DNA from: Variovorax sp.
Lineage (GTDB): Bacteria; Pseudomonadota; Gammaproteobacteria; Burkholderiales; Burkholderiaceae_C
Length of the DNA: 56,501 nucleotides
Assembly (NCBI GenBank): GCA_004210915.1
Contig: SEGS01000014.1
Location: 1-56,501, forward strand
Reading direction: 5' to 3'
Numbering within the stretch: the stretch's first letter is position 1; the number at the start of each line of letters is the position of its first letter. The notes below the pieces were generated by a model that ran no database searches, was not told the DNA's origin, and saw nothing but the letters and a program-made list of their open reading frames with translations. A program made the translations under genes and the position numbers. Below, in pieces: positions 20,170 through 29,294 of this stretch.

Positions 20170-21026
20170 CCGACACACTGCAGACTCTTTCCAAACACCG
20201 CTGCTTCGGCGGCGTCCAGAGCTTTCACCAGCACGACTCGCGCGAGATCGGACTGCCGATGCGCTTCTCGATCTTCCTGCCGCCTCAAGCCGGAGCAGGC
20301 CCGGTGCCCGCGCTGGTCTACCTCGCGGGCCTGACCTGCAACGAAGAGACCTTCATGGTCAAGGCCGGTGCGCAGCGCTTCGCGGCCGAACACGGCATCG
20401 CGCTGATCGCGCCCGACACCAGCCCGCGCGGGGCCGACGTGCCCGGGGAGGCCGAGAACTGGGACTTCGGCGTGGGCGCCGGCTTCTACCTCGATGCGAC
20501 GCAGGCACCGTGGGCCGCGCACTGGCGCATGGAAAGCTACCTCATGAACGAGCTGCTGCCGCTCGTCACCGGCGCCTTCCCAATCGATGCCGATCGCACT
20601 GGCCTCTTCGGCCATTCGATGGGTGGCCATGGCGCGCTCACGCTGGCGCTGCGCCACCCGGGTCGCTTCAAGTCGCTCTCGGCCCTCGCGCCGATCTGCG
20701 CGCCGACGCAGTGCCCGTGGGGCCACAAGGCATTCACCGGCTACCTCGGCGCCGACACCAGCGCCTGGATCGAACACGACGCGACCGCTCTCATGCAACA
20801 CCAGCCCGTCGCGCCCTATCCGCAGGGCATCCTCATCGACCAAGGGCTGGCCGACAAATTCCTGGCTGAACAACTGCATCCCCACCTGTTCGAAGACGCG
20901 TGCCGCGCCATCGGCCAGCCGCTCACGCTGCGCCGGCACGAGGGCTACGACCATGGCTACTACTTCATCCAGAGCTTCATGGCCGACCACATCGCGCACC
21001 ACGCGAAGGCGCTGGCCGCACCATGA
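20166..21026 (+). CDS. fghA: S-formylglutathione hydrolase
   Basis: A 286-residue esterase-D-type serine hydrolase that releases formate and glutathione from S-formylglutathione, the product of FrmA. The stretch YLAGLTCNEETFMVKAGAQR, PDTSPRG, the nucleophile elbow GHSMGGHGAL near residue 148 and the catalytic His in HEGYDHGYYFI near 261 are complete. It begins within the preceding stop (ATGA) and ends in the same way with the following gene. It acts in the cytoplasm. Confidence 0.96.
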   Translation: MTDTLQTLSKHRCFGGVQSFHQHDSREIGLPMRFSIFLPPQAGAGPVPALVYLAGLTCNEETFMVKAGAQRFAAEHGIALIAPDTSPRGADVPGEAENWDFGVGAGFYLDATQAPWAAHWRMESYLMNELLPLVTGAFPIDADRTGLFGHSMGGHGALTLALRHPGRFKSLSALAPICAPTQCPWGHKAFTGYLGADTSAWIEHDATALMQHQPVAPYPQGILIDQGLADKFLAEQLHPHLFEDACRAIGQPLTLRRHEGYDHGYYFIQSFMADHIAHHAKALAAP

Positions 21027-21496
21027 CACTCGCCGCCGACGCCCGCGTGCGTGACATCGACTTCGCGCAGGGCGAAGCCGCACAGGTAGCGGGCATTTGG
21101 CGGCGCGGCTGGGCGGCGGGCCATCCGGATGTGGTGACGGTCGAACCCATCGCGCACTGGCTCGCGCGCGTACAGACAGAGTTCAAGGCGCCCAACGAGG
21201 CCGTCGTGATCGAGCGTCGGGACCAGGTGCTCGCCTTCATGGTGATGCACTGCGCCCGCGGCTACGTCGCGCAACTTTTCGTCGAACCGCACCTGCGCGC
21301 ACAGGGCTTTGGCCGAGAGCTGCTGGCCGAAGCGTCGGTCCGCATGCCCAACGGCTGGCGCCTGCATGTCGCGACGGCGAACCTCCAGGCACAGCGCTTC
21401 TACGACCACCTCGGCCTTGCGCGCGGCAGCATCGACCGCCACCCCACCACCGGCCGCGAACGCGTGGCCTACCACTGGCACCCTGCATCGTCATGA
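21023..21496 (+). CDS. GNAT-family N-acetyltransferase
   Basis: A 157-residue GNAT protein. Motif A for acetyl-CoA binding is VAQLFVEPHLRAQGFGRELL near residues 78-97, with the RAQGFG turn; the motif B region ANLQAQRFYDHLGLARGS follows, ending in an HWH-rich C terminus. The acceptor substrate cannot be told. It is coupled to fghA by an ATGA overlap and to the next gene by another. Confidence 0.85.
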   Translation: MTLAADARVRDIDFAQGEAAQVAGIWRRGWAAGHPDVVTVEPIAHWLARVQTEFKAPNEAVVIERRDQVLAFMVMHCARGYVAQLFVEPHLRAQGFGRELLAEASVRMPNGWRLHVATANLQAQRFYDHLGLARGSIDRHPTTGRERVAYHWHPASS

Positions 21497-21909
21497 CCGC
21501 CTTCGTCGAGAGCCTGCACGAAGTGTTCGAGCGCTTTGGCCGCATCCAGACCAGGCGCATGTTCGGTGGCCATGGCATCTACCACGAGCAGCGCATGATC
21601 GGCCTCGTGATCGGCAGCACGCTGTACCTCAAGGCCGATGCAGAAAGCGTCGCGCACTTCGAGCGCCTGCAGTTGCCCGCCTTCACGTACACGCGCGATG
21701 GGAAGGCGATGCAGATGTCGTACCGGCAGGCGCCGGCCGAGTTGTTCGAAGACCGCGAGGAAGCTGCGTTGTGGGGACAGCGCGCTTACGAGGCCGCACT
21801 GCGTTCCGGCCAGCCACCGAAGGCGCGCAAGACGCCTGCTGCCAAAACGCGCAAGGCAACCCCAAAGACCGCGAAGACTGCGAACAGCCCGAAGAAAGCC
21901 CCTCGTTGA
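21493..21909 (+). CDS. TfoX/Sxy N-terminal domain protein with basic tail
   Basis: A 138-residue protein. The first 100 residues form a TfoX-N domain (RRMFGGHGIYHEQRMIGLVIGSTLYLKAD, then FTYTRDGKAMQMSYRQAPAELFED). The last 30 or so are a Lys/Ala/Pro-rich, histone-like tail (KTPAAKTRKATPKTAKTA) that looks like a nucleic-acid contact. It lacks the C-terminal half found in the competence regulator Sxy, so a competence role is not implied. Overlaps with both neighbours place it in the operon. Confidence 0.82.
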   Translation: MTAFVESLHEVFERFGRIQTRRMFGGHGIYHEQRMIGLVIGSTLYLKADAESVAHFERLQLPAFTYTRDGKAMQMSYRQAPAELFEDREEAALWGQRAYEAALRSGQPPKARKTPAAKTRKATPKTAKTANSPKKAPR

Positions 21910-22511
21910 ACACACCGCTGCTGCCCCCGCTTCCAGAGAAGGAAGCCATCGCCTTGCTCGAACCCTTCGAGGGCCTCGAACTGCGGGACATCGTCGTGGT
22001 CGTCACCGCGCAGGATGCCGAACGCGCCGCCGTCGCATTGCTTGCAGCGGGTGTGGTCGGCTTCGACACCGAGTCCAAACCCACGTTCGCCAGAAACGAA
22101 GTGAACACCGGCCCGCACGTGGTGCAGTTCTCGACCCGGCAAACCGCGTGGCTCTTCCAGTTGCACCGCACCGAATGCAACGTGGCACTGGCTGACCTGA
22201 TCGCCTCTCCCGCGCTCGTCAAGGTCGGATTCGGCCTCTCGAATGACCTCACGCTGTTGCGCAGCCGGCTGGGCGTCGAGCCCCAGGCGCTGATCGATAT
22301 CGACACCGAGTTCCGCCGCCGCGGCTATCGCAAATCGGTTGGCGTGAAGGCGGCCGTGGCGCTGATCTTCGACCGGCGCTTCGTGAAGTCGCGCAAGGCG
22401 ACCACGTCGAACTGGGCCAACAAGCAGTTGACCGATGCGCAAATTCGTTATGCCGCCAACGATGCGTATGCATCGATCTGCGTCTATGACGCCCTCGCAG
22501 TCGGGCGATAA
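21906..22511 (+). CDS. DnaQ-fold 3'-5' exonuclease domain protein (RNase D-like)
   Basis: A 201-residue exonuclease of the DEDDy class. Exo I is GFDTESKPTF near residue 45, Exo II GFGLSNDLTLLRSRLG near 110 and Exo III YAANDAYASICVYDAL near 185. The start is inferred as TTG 21906, which overlaps the previous TGA stop as TTGA and continues the coupling seen through the whole operon; no ATG is available nearby in frame. The role may be RNA trimming. It ends 13 bases before the next gene, a GntR regulator. Confidence 0.85.
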   Translation: MNTPLLPPLPEKEAIALLEPFEGLELRDIVVVVTAQDAERAAVALLAAGVVGFDTESKPTFARNEVNTGPHVVQFSTRQTAWLFQLHRTECNVALADLIASPALVKVGFGLSNDLTLLRSRLGVEPQALIDIDTEFRRRGYRKSVGVKAAVALIFDRRFVKSRKATTSNWANKQLTDAQIRYAANDAYASICVYDALAVGR

Positions 22512-22524
22512 GATCCCGGCGACC

Positions 22525-23220
22525 ATGGCCCGACCCGCCCTCGAATTCCAACCCGATATCCCATCTTCCGTCGCGCCCGCCGACCGCCGCAGTTCGCCGG
22601 ACCGCGTGGCCGACGCCATCACGCGCGGCATCCTTCGGCGGCACTACGTGGTCGGCCAGCGGCTGATCGAGAACGACCTGACGGAGCAACTCGGCGTGAG
22701 CCGCAGCACGGTGCGAGAAGCGTTGAAGATTCTTGCTGCGAGCGGCGTCGTCGAGATCGTGCCGCACCGCGGCGCACTGGTGCGGGCGCTCAGCCTCGCC
22801 GATGCGCGCGACCTTCTTTCGGTTCTTGAAGTCCTGATCGGACTGGCCGCACGGCAAGCGGCCGAACGCATCAACGAGGGAAACAACCGCGCGGTCTTCA
22901 AGGCTGCGGCAGAGGCGTTGATCTCGCCGCGCCCCACGGACCAGCTCGACCGCATCCTCGACGAGCGCGCGAAGTTCTACCAGGTCATCTTCGACATGGC
23001 CGACAACCGCGAACTCAACCGGGCACTACCGCTGCCGCGGGCGCACCTGCTGCGCACGCAGTTCTACGGCTTCCTGTCCAAATCGGACCTCACGGCGATG
23101 GTGACGGAATACCACCACATCACCGTCGCGATTCTCGAAGGCGATGCGGCTGCCGCCGAACGCCATTCACGCCGGCACATCCAGAAGACCGGCGAACGCT
23201 CACTGCCACATCTGCGCTGA
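22525..23220 (+). CDS. GntR-family transcriptional regulator (FCD subfamily)
   Basis: A 231-residue regulator. The winged helix (about residues 22-85) contains RVADAITRGILRRHYVVGQRL, LGVSRSTVREALKILAASGVVEI and PHRGALVR. An all-helical FCD domain follows with LLSVLEVLIGLAARQAA and the terminal HHITVAILEGDAAAAERHSRRH helix, which holds likely metal-binding His residues. ATG 22525 is preferred; the frame is open farther upstream inside the exonuclease gene. It is convergent with the large oxidoreductase gene, ending 12 bases from it, and probably acts at the palindromes in 26789-26901. Confidence 0.88.
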   Translation: MARPALEFQPDIPSSVAPADRRSSPDRVADAITRGILRRHYVVGQRLIENDLTEQLGVSRSTVREALKILAASGVVEIVPHRGALVRALSLADARDLLSVLEVLIGLAARQAAERINEGNNRAVFKAAAEALISPRPTDQLDRILDERAKFYQVIFDMADNRELNRALPLPRAHLLRTQFYGFLSKSDLTAMVTEYHHITVAILEGDAAAAERHSRRHIQKTGERSLPHLR

Positions 23221-23232
23221 AACCGTGCCAGT

Positions 23233-26200
23233 TCAGGCGGCCCGGGCCTGGACCGGGGGCGGACTCGCAAGGCGCTGCCGCAGTTCGGCACGCTCTGCAG
23301 CCACCTTCTCCGCGTGCGCCTGGCGAACATGGCCATAGCCCCGAATCTTTTCAGGCAGCGAAGCGAGTGCGATGGCATCGGATGCATGCCCGGGATCGCT
23401 GCATGCGAGCACGACCTGGAGGTCGGCTTCGTAGTCACTCAGCAGCTTGTGCGCCAGCACACGCTCGGCATTGTGGCGGAAGGGATCGAGCCAGGATCCC
23501 CGCAGGCCACGCAGCGACTGCAGCACCTTCATCGCCGGAAATATCCACCCGCCAACTTCGCGCTTGCGCAGCGCGCCGGTCGCGGCATCGCGCTGCACGA
23601 AAGGCCAGGCGCCGAGGTTGAGTTGCACCTTGTAGTCGCCCTCGAACTGCGACGCCAGCCCCTTGCGAAACGCAGGGTCCGTGTAGAGCCGCGCGACTTC
23701 GAACTCGTCCTTGTCCGCAAGCAGCTTGTAGTAGCCCCGCGCCACTGCCTTGGCCAGTCGCCCGTCTGCACCCAGGTGCCTGTCCGTCTCCTCCACGCGT
23801 TGGACCATGGCACGGTACCGCGCGGCCAAGGACTCGTTCTGGTAGGCCACAAGGCGGTGGCTGCGATCTGCAACGATGTCCTCGACGCGCTCCAGCCTTC
23901 GCGGCGCAAACTGGATGACCTGCGCGCCGTCGGCGCTGGCACCCGTAGCGCCAACACCGGCTTCGCGCTCGACAGCTGCCGGATCGACCGCCATGCGCCG
24001 GCCCCACTCGAAGCACGTGCGGTTGAACTCGACCTGCACGCCGTTGAGTTCGATCGCCTGCCCGATCGCCCCAAGGCCGACCGGCACGAGCCCCTGTTGC
24101 CAGGCATGGCCGAGCATGAACATGTTGATGGCGATCGCGTCGCCCATCAACGCGGTCGCGATGCGACTGGCCGCCAGCGCGGAGACTCGGTCGCCCGTCT
24201 TGCGACCGAGACGGCCGAGCAACCCGTCGGTGTCGGCCTGCCAGTCGGGCATCTTGGGAAATTCGGCTGTGGGGTTGATGGCGGTGTTGACCACTGCATG
24301 ACTGCGGCCGGCCTGCAGCTTGTCAACGGCCTCATCACCGGAAGCGACGATGAGATCGCATCCGATCAACAGGTCGACCTCACCTCTGCCGAGACGCGCA
24401 CTGCGCAAGGCCTCGCCGGCCGGCGCAAAGCGCAGATGCGACATCACTGCGCCGTACTTCTGGGCCATGCCCGTCACGTCGAGCACGCTGGTCGCGCGAC
24501 CGTCGAGATGGGCCGCCATGCCCAGCACCGCGCCGATGGTGACGATGCCGCTTCCGCCGATGCCGGCAATGAGAATGCCGTAACCACCCGCCGTGTCCGG
24601 CAGCGTCGGCATCGGCAGCGCCCCCCACGCGTGCGGCGCGGTCAACACGGCGGGCGCGTGGCGCTTCAGCTTGCCGCCGCGCACGGTGACGAAGCTGGGA
24701 CAAAAGCCTTCGATGCAGGAGAAATCCTTGTTGCAGCTCGATTGATTGATCTTGCGCTTGCGGCCGAGTTCGGTCTCCAGCGGCTCGACGGACATGCAGT
24801 TGGACTTCACACCGCAGTCGCCACAGCCTTCGCACACCTCGGCATGAATGATCGTGCGGCGCGCAACGTCCAGCGACGGGTCCCGCTTGCGCATGCGCCG
24901 CCGCTCGGTGGCGCAGACCTGGTCATAGACAAGGAACGACACGCCTTCAAACTCGCGCAACTCGCGCTGCACCGCGTCGAGCTCTGTGCGGGGATGCACC
25001 GCGATGCCGGCAGGCAGGCGAATATCGTCGTAGCGCGAAACGTCGTCGGCCACCACGACCACGCGGCCCACGCCTTCGGCGAGCGCGATGTCGATGGCCC
25101 GCGGCACGGTGAGGTCGCCGTCAACCTTTTGCCCGCCGGTCATCGATACGTAGCCGTTGAAAAGCAGTTTGTACGTGACCTGAACCTTTGCGGCGACTGC
25201 CTGCCTCAGCGCGAGGCTGCCAGAGTGAAAAAAGGTGCCGTCGCCGATGTTCACGAACACATGCTTCTCGTCGGTGAAGCCCGTTTGGCCCACCCAGAAC
25301 ATGCCCTCGGCGCCCATGTGCGTGACGGTGCTGGTGCTGTCGGCGCGGATCCACATGGCCATGCCGTGGCAACCGATGCCCGCCATCGTCCGGCTGCCCT
25401 CGGGAACGACGGTCGAGCTGTTGTGCGGGCAGCCGGAGCAGAAGTTCGGTGTGCGCAGCAAGCCCGCGACGGCGTCCGTCACAGCGGGCGATGCGGGCGG
25501 GTACGCGTCGACCGACCCGGTAAGTCCGGCAATGGTTCGCGCGATGATCTGGGGGTTGAGTTCGCCCGCCAGCGGCAGCAAGGTCACGCCTTGCGGCGCG
25601 CGGCGCGCAGCCATCGGGTTGGCCTTGCCCCAGACCTTGACGTGCGCGCCTGCGGCATCGTCCTGCAGGATGGCCTTGATCTGCTCTTCGAGAAACGGGC
25701 GCTTCTCTTCCACCACAAGGATCTGGTCAAGCCCTTCGACGAAGCGGCCGACGATCTCGGGGTCGACGGGCCAACTCATGCCAATCTTCAGCAGGCGGAT
25801 GCCGGCGCGCTCTGCAGCCGCATCGTCGAGCCCGAGTGCAAGCAATGCGCTGCGCACATCGGTCCAGCTCTTGCCAGCCGACACGATTCCCAAGCGCGGG
25901 GCGGTGGGCGAAAGCAGGATGCGATTGAGCCCGTTAGCGCGGGCGTACGCCAGTGCGGCCGGCAACTTGTGCTCGTAGAGGCGCGCTTCCATTTCGAGCG
26001 GCGGCTCGTTCGGGCGGATGTGCAGCCCGCCTGCCGGTATTTCTGTCGGCAACGGCGGTGAGGTCACCATCGCGCGCGATGGCCCGACCTCGACCAGCGA
26101 CGTGGTCTCGACCACGTCCGTCACGAGCTTGATCGACACCCAACACGCGGAATAGCGGCTCATCGCAATGCCGTGCAGGCCGAAGTCCAGGATCTCTTGC

Positions 26201-26772
26201 GTGCTCGACGGGTACAGGATCGGCATGCCCGCGGCCTTGAGCTGCATGTCGGACTGCCCGGCACGCGAGGACGACTTGGCCGCGTGATCGTCGCCAACGA
26301 GCGCAATGACGCCACCGTTCGGTGCGGTGCCGGCAGTGTTGGCATGCTGGAAAGCATCGCCGCTTCGGTCGACGCCCGGGCTCTTGCCGTACCAGATGCC
26401 GAAGACGCCGTCGACTTTCGAACCCGGATACAGGTTGACGTATTGCGTTCCCCACACCGCCGTGGCGGCGAGATCTTCGTTCACGCCGGGTTGAAAGCGG
26501 ATGTTGAGCGCCTCGAGTTTGGGCGCGATGCGCCACAGCTCGCGATCGAAGCCCCCGAGCGGTGAGCCCCGATAACCCGAGATGAAGCCGCCGGTGTGAA
26601 GCCCTGCGCGCTCGTCACGCCAGCGCTGCTCCATCGGCAGGCGTGCCAGCACCTGCGTGCCGGACATCAGGACGCTGCCTTCGCGAAGGTCATAGCGGTC
26701 TTCCAGCGTGACCTGCCGCTCGGATGCCTCAACCGGCGCCGTTGGCGCAGCCTCTGTCGTCGCATCGTTCAT
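23233..26772 (-). CDS. Fused indolepyruvate ferredoxin oxidoreductase (2-oxoacid:ferredoxin oxidoreductase)
   Basis: A 1179-residue single-chain enzyme fusing the alpha and gamma parts of indolepyruvate-type ferredoxin oxidoreductases. It should oxidatively decarboxylate an aryl- or branched 2-oxoacid to the acyl-CoA. In order: an N-terminal pyrimidine-binding domain, a CSGCPHNSS motif near residue 444, the thiamine-diphosphate GDGTFFHSG motif near 508, a Cys cluster near 646-690 (CEGCGDCGVKSNC, then CNKDFSCIEGFC) for iron-sulphur binding, and the gamma domain with IAGIGGSGIVTIG near 735. The Cys spacing is not the classical ferredoxin CxxCxxCxxxCP. It is divergently transcribed from the Bug/dehydrogenase operon across a shared regulatory region. 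Confidence 0.92.
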   Translation of the reverse strand: MNDATTEAAPTAPVEASERQVTLEDRYDLREGSVLMSGTQVLARLPMEQRWRDERAGLHTGGFISGYRGSPLGGFDRELWRIAPKLEALNIRFQPGVNEDLAATAVWGTQYVNLYPGSKVDGVFGIWYGKSPGVDRSGDAFQHANTAGTAPNGGVIALVGDDHAAKSSSRAGQSDMQLKAAGMPILYPSSTQEILDFGLHGIAMSRYSACWVSIKLVTDVVETTSLVEVGPSRAMVTSPPLPTEIPAGGLHIRPNEPPLEMEARLYEHKLPAALAYARANGLNRILLSPTAPRLGIVSAGKSWTDVRSALLALGLDDAAAERAGIRLLKIGMSWPVDPEIVGRFVEGLDQILVVEEKRPFLEEQIKAILQDDAAGAHVKVWGKANPMAARRAPQGVTLLPLAGELNPQIIARTIAGLTGSVDAYPPASPAVTDAVAGLLRTPNFCSGCPHNSSTVVPEGSRTMAGIGCHGMAMWIRADSTSTVTHMGAEGMFWVGQTGFTDEKHVFVNIGDGTFFHSGSLALRQAVAAKVQVTYKLLFNGYVSMTGGQKVDGDLTVPRAIDIALAEGVGRVVVVADDVSRYDDIRLPAGIAVHPRTELDAVQRELREFEGVSFLVYDQVCATERRRMRKRDPSLDVARRTIIHAEVCEGCGDCGVKSNCMSVEPLETELGRKRKINQSSCNKDFSCIEGFCPSFVTVRGGKLKRHAPAVLTAPHAWGALPMPTLPDTAGGYGILIAGIGGSGIVTIGAVLGMAAHLDGRATSVLDVTGMAQKYGAVMSHLRFAPAGEALRSARLGRGEVDLLIGCDLIVASGDEAVDKLQAGRSHAVVNTAINPTAEFPKMPDWQADTDGLLGRLGRKTGDRVSALAASRIATALMGDAIAINMFMLGHAWQQGLVPVGLGAIGQAIELNGVQVEFNRTCFEWGRRMAVDPAAVEREAGVGATGASADGAQVIQFAPRRLERVEDIVADRSHRLVAYQNESLAARYRAMVQRVEETDRHLGADGRLAKAVARGYYKLLADKDEFEVARLYTDPAFRKGLASQFEGDYKVQLNLGAWPFVQRDAATGALRKREVGGWIFPAMKVLQSLRGLRGSWLDPFRHNAERVLAHKLLSDYEADLQVVLACSDPGHASDAIALASLPEKIRGYGHVRQAHAEKVAAERAELRQRLASPPPVQARAA

Positions 26773-26788
26773 GGTCTTGTCTCAATTT

Positions 26789-26801
26789 ATTGTCAGACAA
26801 T
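26789..26801. promoter_or_regulatory. Putative GntR operator 1 of the oxidoreductase/Bug divergent promoter
   Basis: ATTGTCAGACAAT is a 13-base palindrome perfect except at its centre. It lies 17 bases upstream of the oxidoreductase start and matches the reverse of the site at 26889-26901 at 12 of 13 positions. Confidence 0.55.
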
Positions 26802-26855
26802 CTTATAGCGCACATCGACGTAGTTAGCTGATTTTCACTTGGCGTAACAACCCTT

Positions 26856-26869
26856 ATTGACAGGTCAAT
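26856..26869. promoter_or_regulatory. Palindrome with embedded TTGACA -35 element
   Basis: ATTGACAGGTCAAT has perfect 6-base arms around a 2-base centre. It contains TTGACA (26857-26862), an ideal -35 hexamer for the plus-strand Bug gene, though I see only a weak -10 at the right distance. It resembles the flanking ATTG...CAAT operators but has different spacing. Confidence 0.45.
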
Positions 26870-26888
26870 GCGCTGAATCCAGCATTCG

Positions 26889-26901
26889 ATTGCCTGACAA
26901 T
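26889..26901. promoter_or_regulatory. Putative GntR operator 2 of the divergent promoter
   Basis: ATTGCCTGACAAT, a 13-base palindrome with one arm mismatch, is equivalent to the site at 26789-26801. The two centres are 100 bases apart, and this one is 35 bases upstream of the Bug gene. Confidence 0.55.
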
Positions 26902-26936
26902 TTGTTGGGTGCCGCCAGACATCAAAGGAGACTACG

Positions 26937-27950
26937 ATGACCCGAACACGCTCCGGACTGCCACTGCCTTGCCCACGGCGGCGGCGTTTCCTGGCACAGG
27001 CGGCGGCCATGGCAGGACCAGCGCTGGTGGGGTTTCCGGCCTGGTCGCAAGGTCAAAGCAACCCGGTAAAGCTGGTCGTCGGCTATCCACCCGGGGGCAT
27101 CACCGACACCATCGGCCGGCTCATGGCAGACAAGCTCAAGGACGAGCTCAAGCGCCCGGTCATCGTGGAAAACCGCCCCGGCGCGGGCGGTCGCGTGGGC
27201 GCGGCGTCATTCAGGCGCCTGGCACCGGACGGCGAGTGGCTGATGCTTGGCACCGACTCGCTCATGGTGCATGCGCCGCTGGTGTTCCGCAGCCTGCCCT
27301 TCGACGTACAGCAGGACTTCACGCCGGTGTCGCAGGTGGCCGAGTTCCCCTACGCATGGGCCACCGGCACGGTGCCGCGCGTCGCCGACTTCGCACAGTA
27401 CGTTGCCTGGATCAAGGCAAATCCCTCGAAGGCTGCATTCGGCCATCCGGCGCCGGGCAGTGCGCCGCACTTCTTCGGCCTGATGCTCGGCGAGAAAATC
27501 GGCGTGCCGATGACGCCTGTTCCTTACCAGGGCGGCGCGCCGATGCTCGCCGCTGTGGCCGGCGGCCAGGTGTCGGCGGGAATGAACGCCGTTGCGTCCG
27601 ACATGCTCGAGATGCACCGCTCGGGCCGCACCCGCATCGTCGCTGTCACAGGGGACAAGCGCGTCGCCCAGTTGCCCGATGTGCCCAGCATCGTCGAGCT
27701 GGGCTACCCGTCGGTGCCGCGGGGATGGGCGGCCCTGTACTTGCCAGCCAAGGCGCCGCGCGTCGTTGGCGAACAGTACGCCGCTGCGGTCACCGCGGTC
27801 CTGGCCAGGCCCGAGGTGCAGGAGCGTCTCGCAAGGTTCGGGCTCGACGCGCGCGGCAGCACGCCGGCCGCGCTCTCGGCGCTGATGAAGGCCGATGCCG
27901 CGGCCTGGACGCCGATCATTGAAGCCTCCGGGTTCAAGCTGGACGCTTGA
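26937..27950 (+). CDS. Bug-family tripartite tricarboxylate transporter substrate-binding protein
   Basis: A 337-residue periplasmic TctC/Bug protein. The N terminus has a twin-arginine-type signal, PRRRRFLAQAAAMAGPALVG, followed by the family signature KLVVGYPPGGITDTIGRLMADKL and the RPGAGGRVGAASF loop. AAAGGAG precedes the ATG. It heads the operon with the hydroxyacyl-CoA and acyl-CoA dehydrogenases, so the ligand is presumably the carboxylate that is degraded. It is unlike the Bug protein at 30630-31622 in detail, so the two probably bind different or related ligands. Confidence 0.9.
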   Translation: MTRTRSGLPLPCPRRRRFLAQAAAMAGPALVGFPAWSQGQSNPVKLVVGYPPGGITDTIGRLMADKLKDELKRPVIVENRPGAGGRVGAASFRRLAPDGEWLMLGTDSLMVHAPLVFRSLPFDVQQDFTPVSQVAEFPYAWATGTVPRVADFAQYVAWIKANPSKAAFGHPAPGSAPHFFGLMLGEKIGVPMTPVPYQGGAPMLAAVAGGQVSAGMNAVASDMLEMHRSGRTRIVAVTGDKRVAQLPDVPSIVELGYPSVPRGWAALYLPAKAPRVVGEQYAAAVTAVLARPEVQERLARFGLDARGSTPAALSALMKADAAAWTPIIEASGFKLDA

Positions 27951-27957
27951 GGGCACG

Positions 27958-29265
27958 ATGCAAATTCGCTTCGACACGGCGATCAGCGCGGACGACGAAC
28001 GCGCGGCGCTGACGCACCTCGAACAAGCCGAACGCGAGGCAGCCAACATACCCAGCTCGCACGGTGATGACGACGCATCCCCGATTCGAACCATCGGGGT
28101 GCTGGGTGCCGGCACGATGGGCACTGGCATCGCCCTCAACTTCCTGAATGCCGGCATGCCCGTGATGCTGGTCGACAACTCACCCAAGGCTCTGGCTCGC
28201 GGGCTCGGGATGATCCGTGCTGTTCTGCAAGGCGCCGTTGACAAGGGCCGGATCGACAAGCCGGAGCGGGTGCGACGCGAGTCGCTGCTCAGCGCCACGC
28301 TCGACGATCAGGCGCTGGTCGAAGCTGATCTTGTGATCGAGGCGGTGTTCGAGGACATGGCGCTGAAGCGGCAAGTCTGCGCCCGGCTCGGCATGCTGTG
28401 CCGCCCTGGCGCCATCCTCGCTACCAATACCTCGACGCTCGATGTCGACGCGCTGGCTCTGGAGAGCGGCCGGCCAGAACGCTTCGTGGGAATGCATTTC
28501 TTCAGCCCCGCACATGTCATGCGGCTGCTTGAAGTGGTGCGCGGCGCGAAGACCGCCTCCGACGTGATCGGCAGCGTGATGGCGTTGGCACAACGCATCG
28601 GCAAGGTCGCCGTCGTCAGCGGGGTGTGCTACGGCTTCATCGGCAACCGGATGGCCGAGGTCTACATGCGGGAAGCCGAGTTCATGCTGATGGAAGGCAT
28701 TGCGCCGTCCCGCATCGACGGTGCGGTCGAGCGGCTCGGCATGGCGATGGGACCGTGTCGCATGCTTGACATGGCAGGCATCGACGTGGGCGTCAGAACC
28801 GTCATCGAACGCGGCAAGAGTGGGGGTCTGCCCGACGACCCGTCCTATCGCGCGGTAGTGCGCAAGCTTTTCGCGCTCGGTCGCCACGGCCAGAAGACCG
28901 GCCTGGGCTACTACCGCTACGAGGGGCGCACGGCGGTAGATGAACCCGCCACGATGGAGATCGCCGCGACGCTCGCGCGCGAACACGCCATCGCACCAAC
29001 GCCCCACCTCGACGACGACGACATCGCGCGACGCCTGTTGTTGCCGCTCATCAATGAAGGCATGCGCATCCTGACCGAGGGCATTGCAATGCGTCCCGGC
29101 GACATCGACGTCGTGTGGACCTCCGGCTACGGGTTTCCGCGCGCCCGCGGCGGGCCGATGTACATGGCGCGCTCACTGGGCCTCGACCGGGTGCGCGCGG
29201 ATCTGCAGCACTACGCCAACACGCGGGGCGACGCGCACGGCTACTGGGCGCCGTCCTTTTCCTGA
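27958..29265 (+). CDS. 3-hydroxyacyl-CoA dehydrogenase, stand-alone FadB C-terminal type
   Basis: A 435-residue NAD-dependent 3-hydroxyacyl-CoA dehydrogenase. The Rossmann motif [17 protein letters not shown] is near residue 48, the catalytic motif [19 protein letters not shown] near 178 and [10 protein letters not shown] near 222, followed by two C-terminal 3HCDH domains. The first 40 residues ([17 protein letters not shown]) resemble the linker helix that joins hydratase and dehydrogenase in multifunctional FadB/FadJ enzymes, but the enoyl-CoA hydratase half is absent. It begins seven bases after the Bug stop. The partner hydratase and thiolase are not in the window. Confidence 0.9.
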   Translation: MQIRFDTAISADDERAALTHLEQAEREAANIPSSHGDDDASPIRTIGVLGAGTMGTGIALNFLNAGMPVMLVDNSPKALARGLGMIRAVLQGAVDKGRIDKPERVRRESLLSATLDDQALVEADLVIEAVFEDMALKRQVCARLGMLCRPGAILATNTSTLDVDALALESGRPERFVGMHFFSPAHVMRLLEVVRGAKTASDVIGSVMALAQRIGKVAVVSGVCYGFIGNRMAEVYMREAEFMLMEGIAPSRIDGAVERLGMAMGPCRMLDMAGIDVGVRTVIERGKSGGLPDDPSYRAVVRKLFALGRHGQKTGLGYYRYEGRTAVDEPATMEIAATLAREHAIAPTPHLDDDDIARRLLLPLINEGMRILTEGIAMRPGDIDVVWTSGYGFPRARGGPMYMARSLGLDRVRADLQHYANTRGDAHGYWAPSFS

Positions 29266-29294
29266 CAGTTCTCTTCTTCCTACCAAGGCAATCG

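Noticed and set aside
21493..21909. Competence regulator Sxy/TfoX
   Set aside because: Only the N-terminal domain is present, with a basic tail instead of the C-terminal domain.
23314..26061. A plus-strand open frame of about 915 codons inside the oxidoreductase gene
   Set aside because: It is a mirror frame of the 1179-residue enzyme with no recognisable domain and low-complexity composition.
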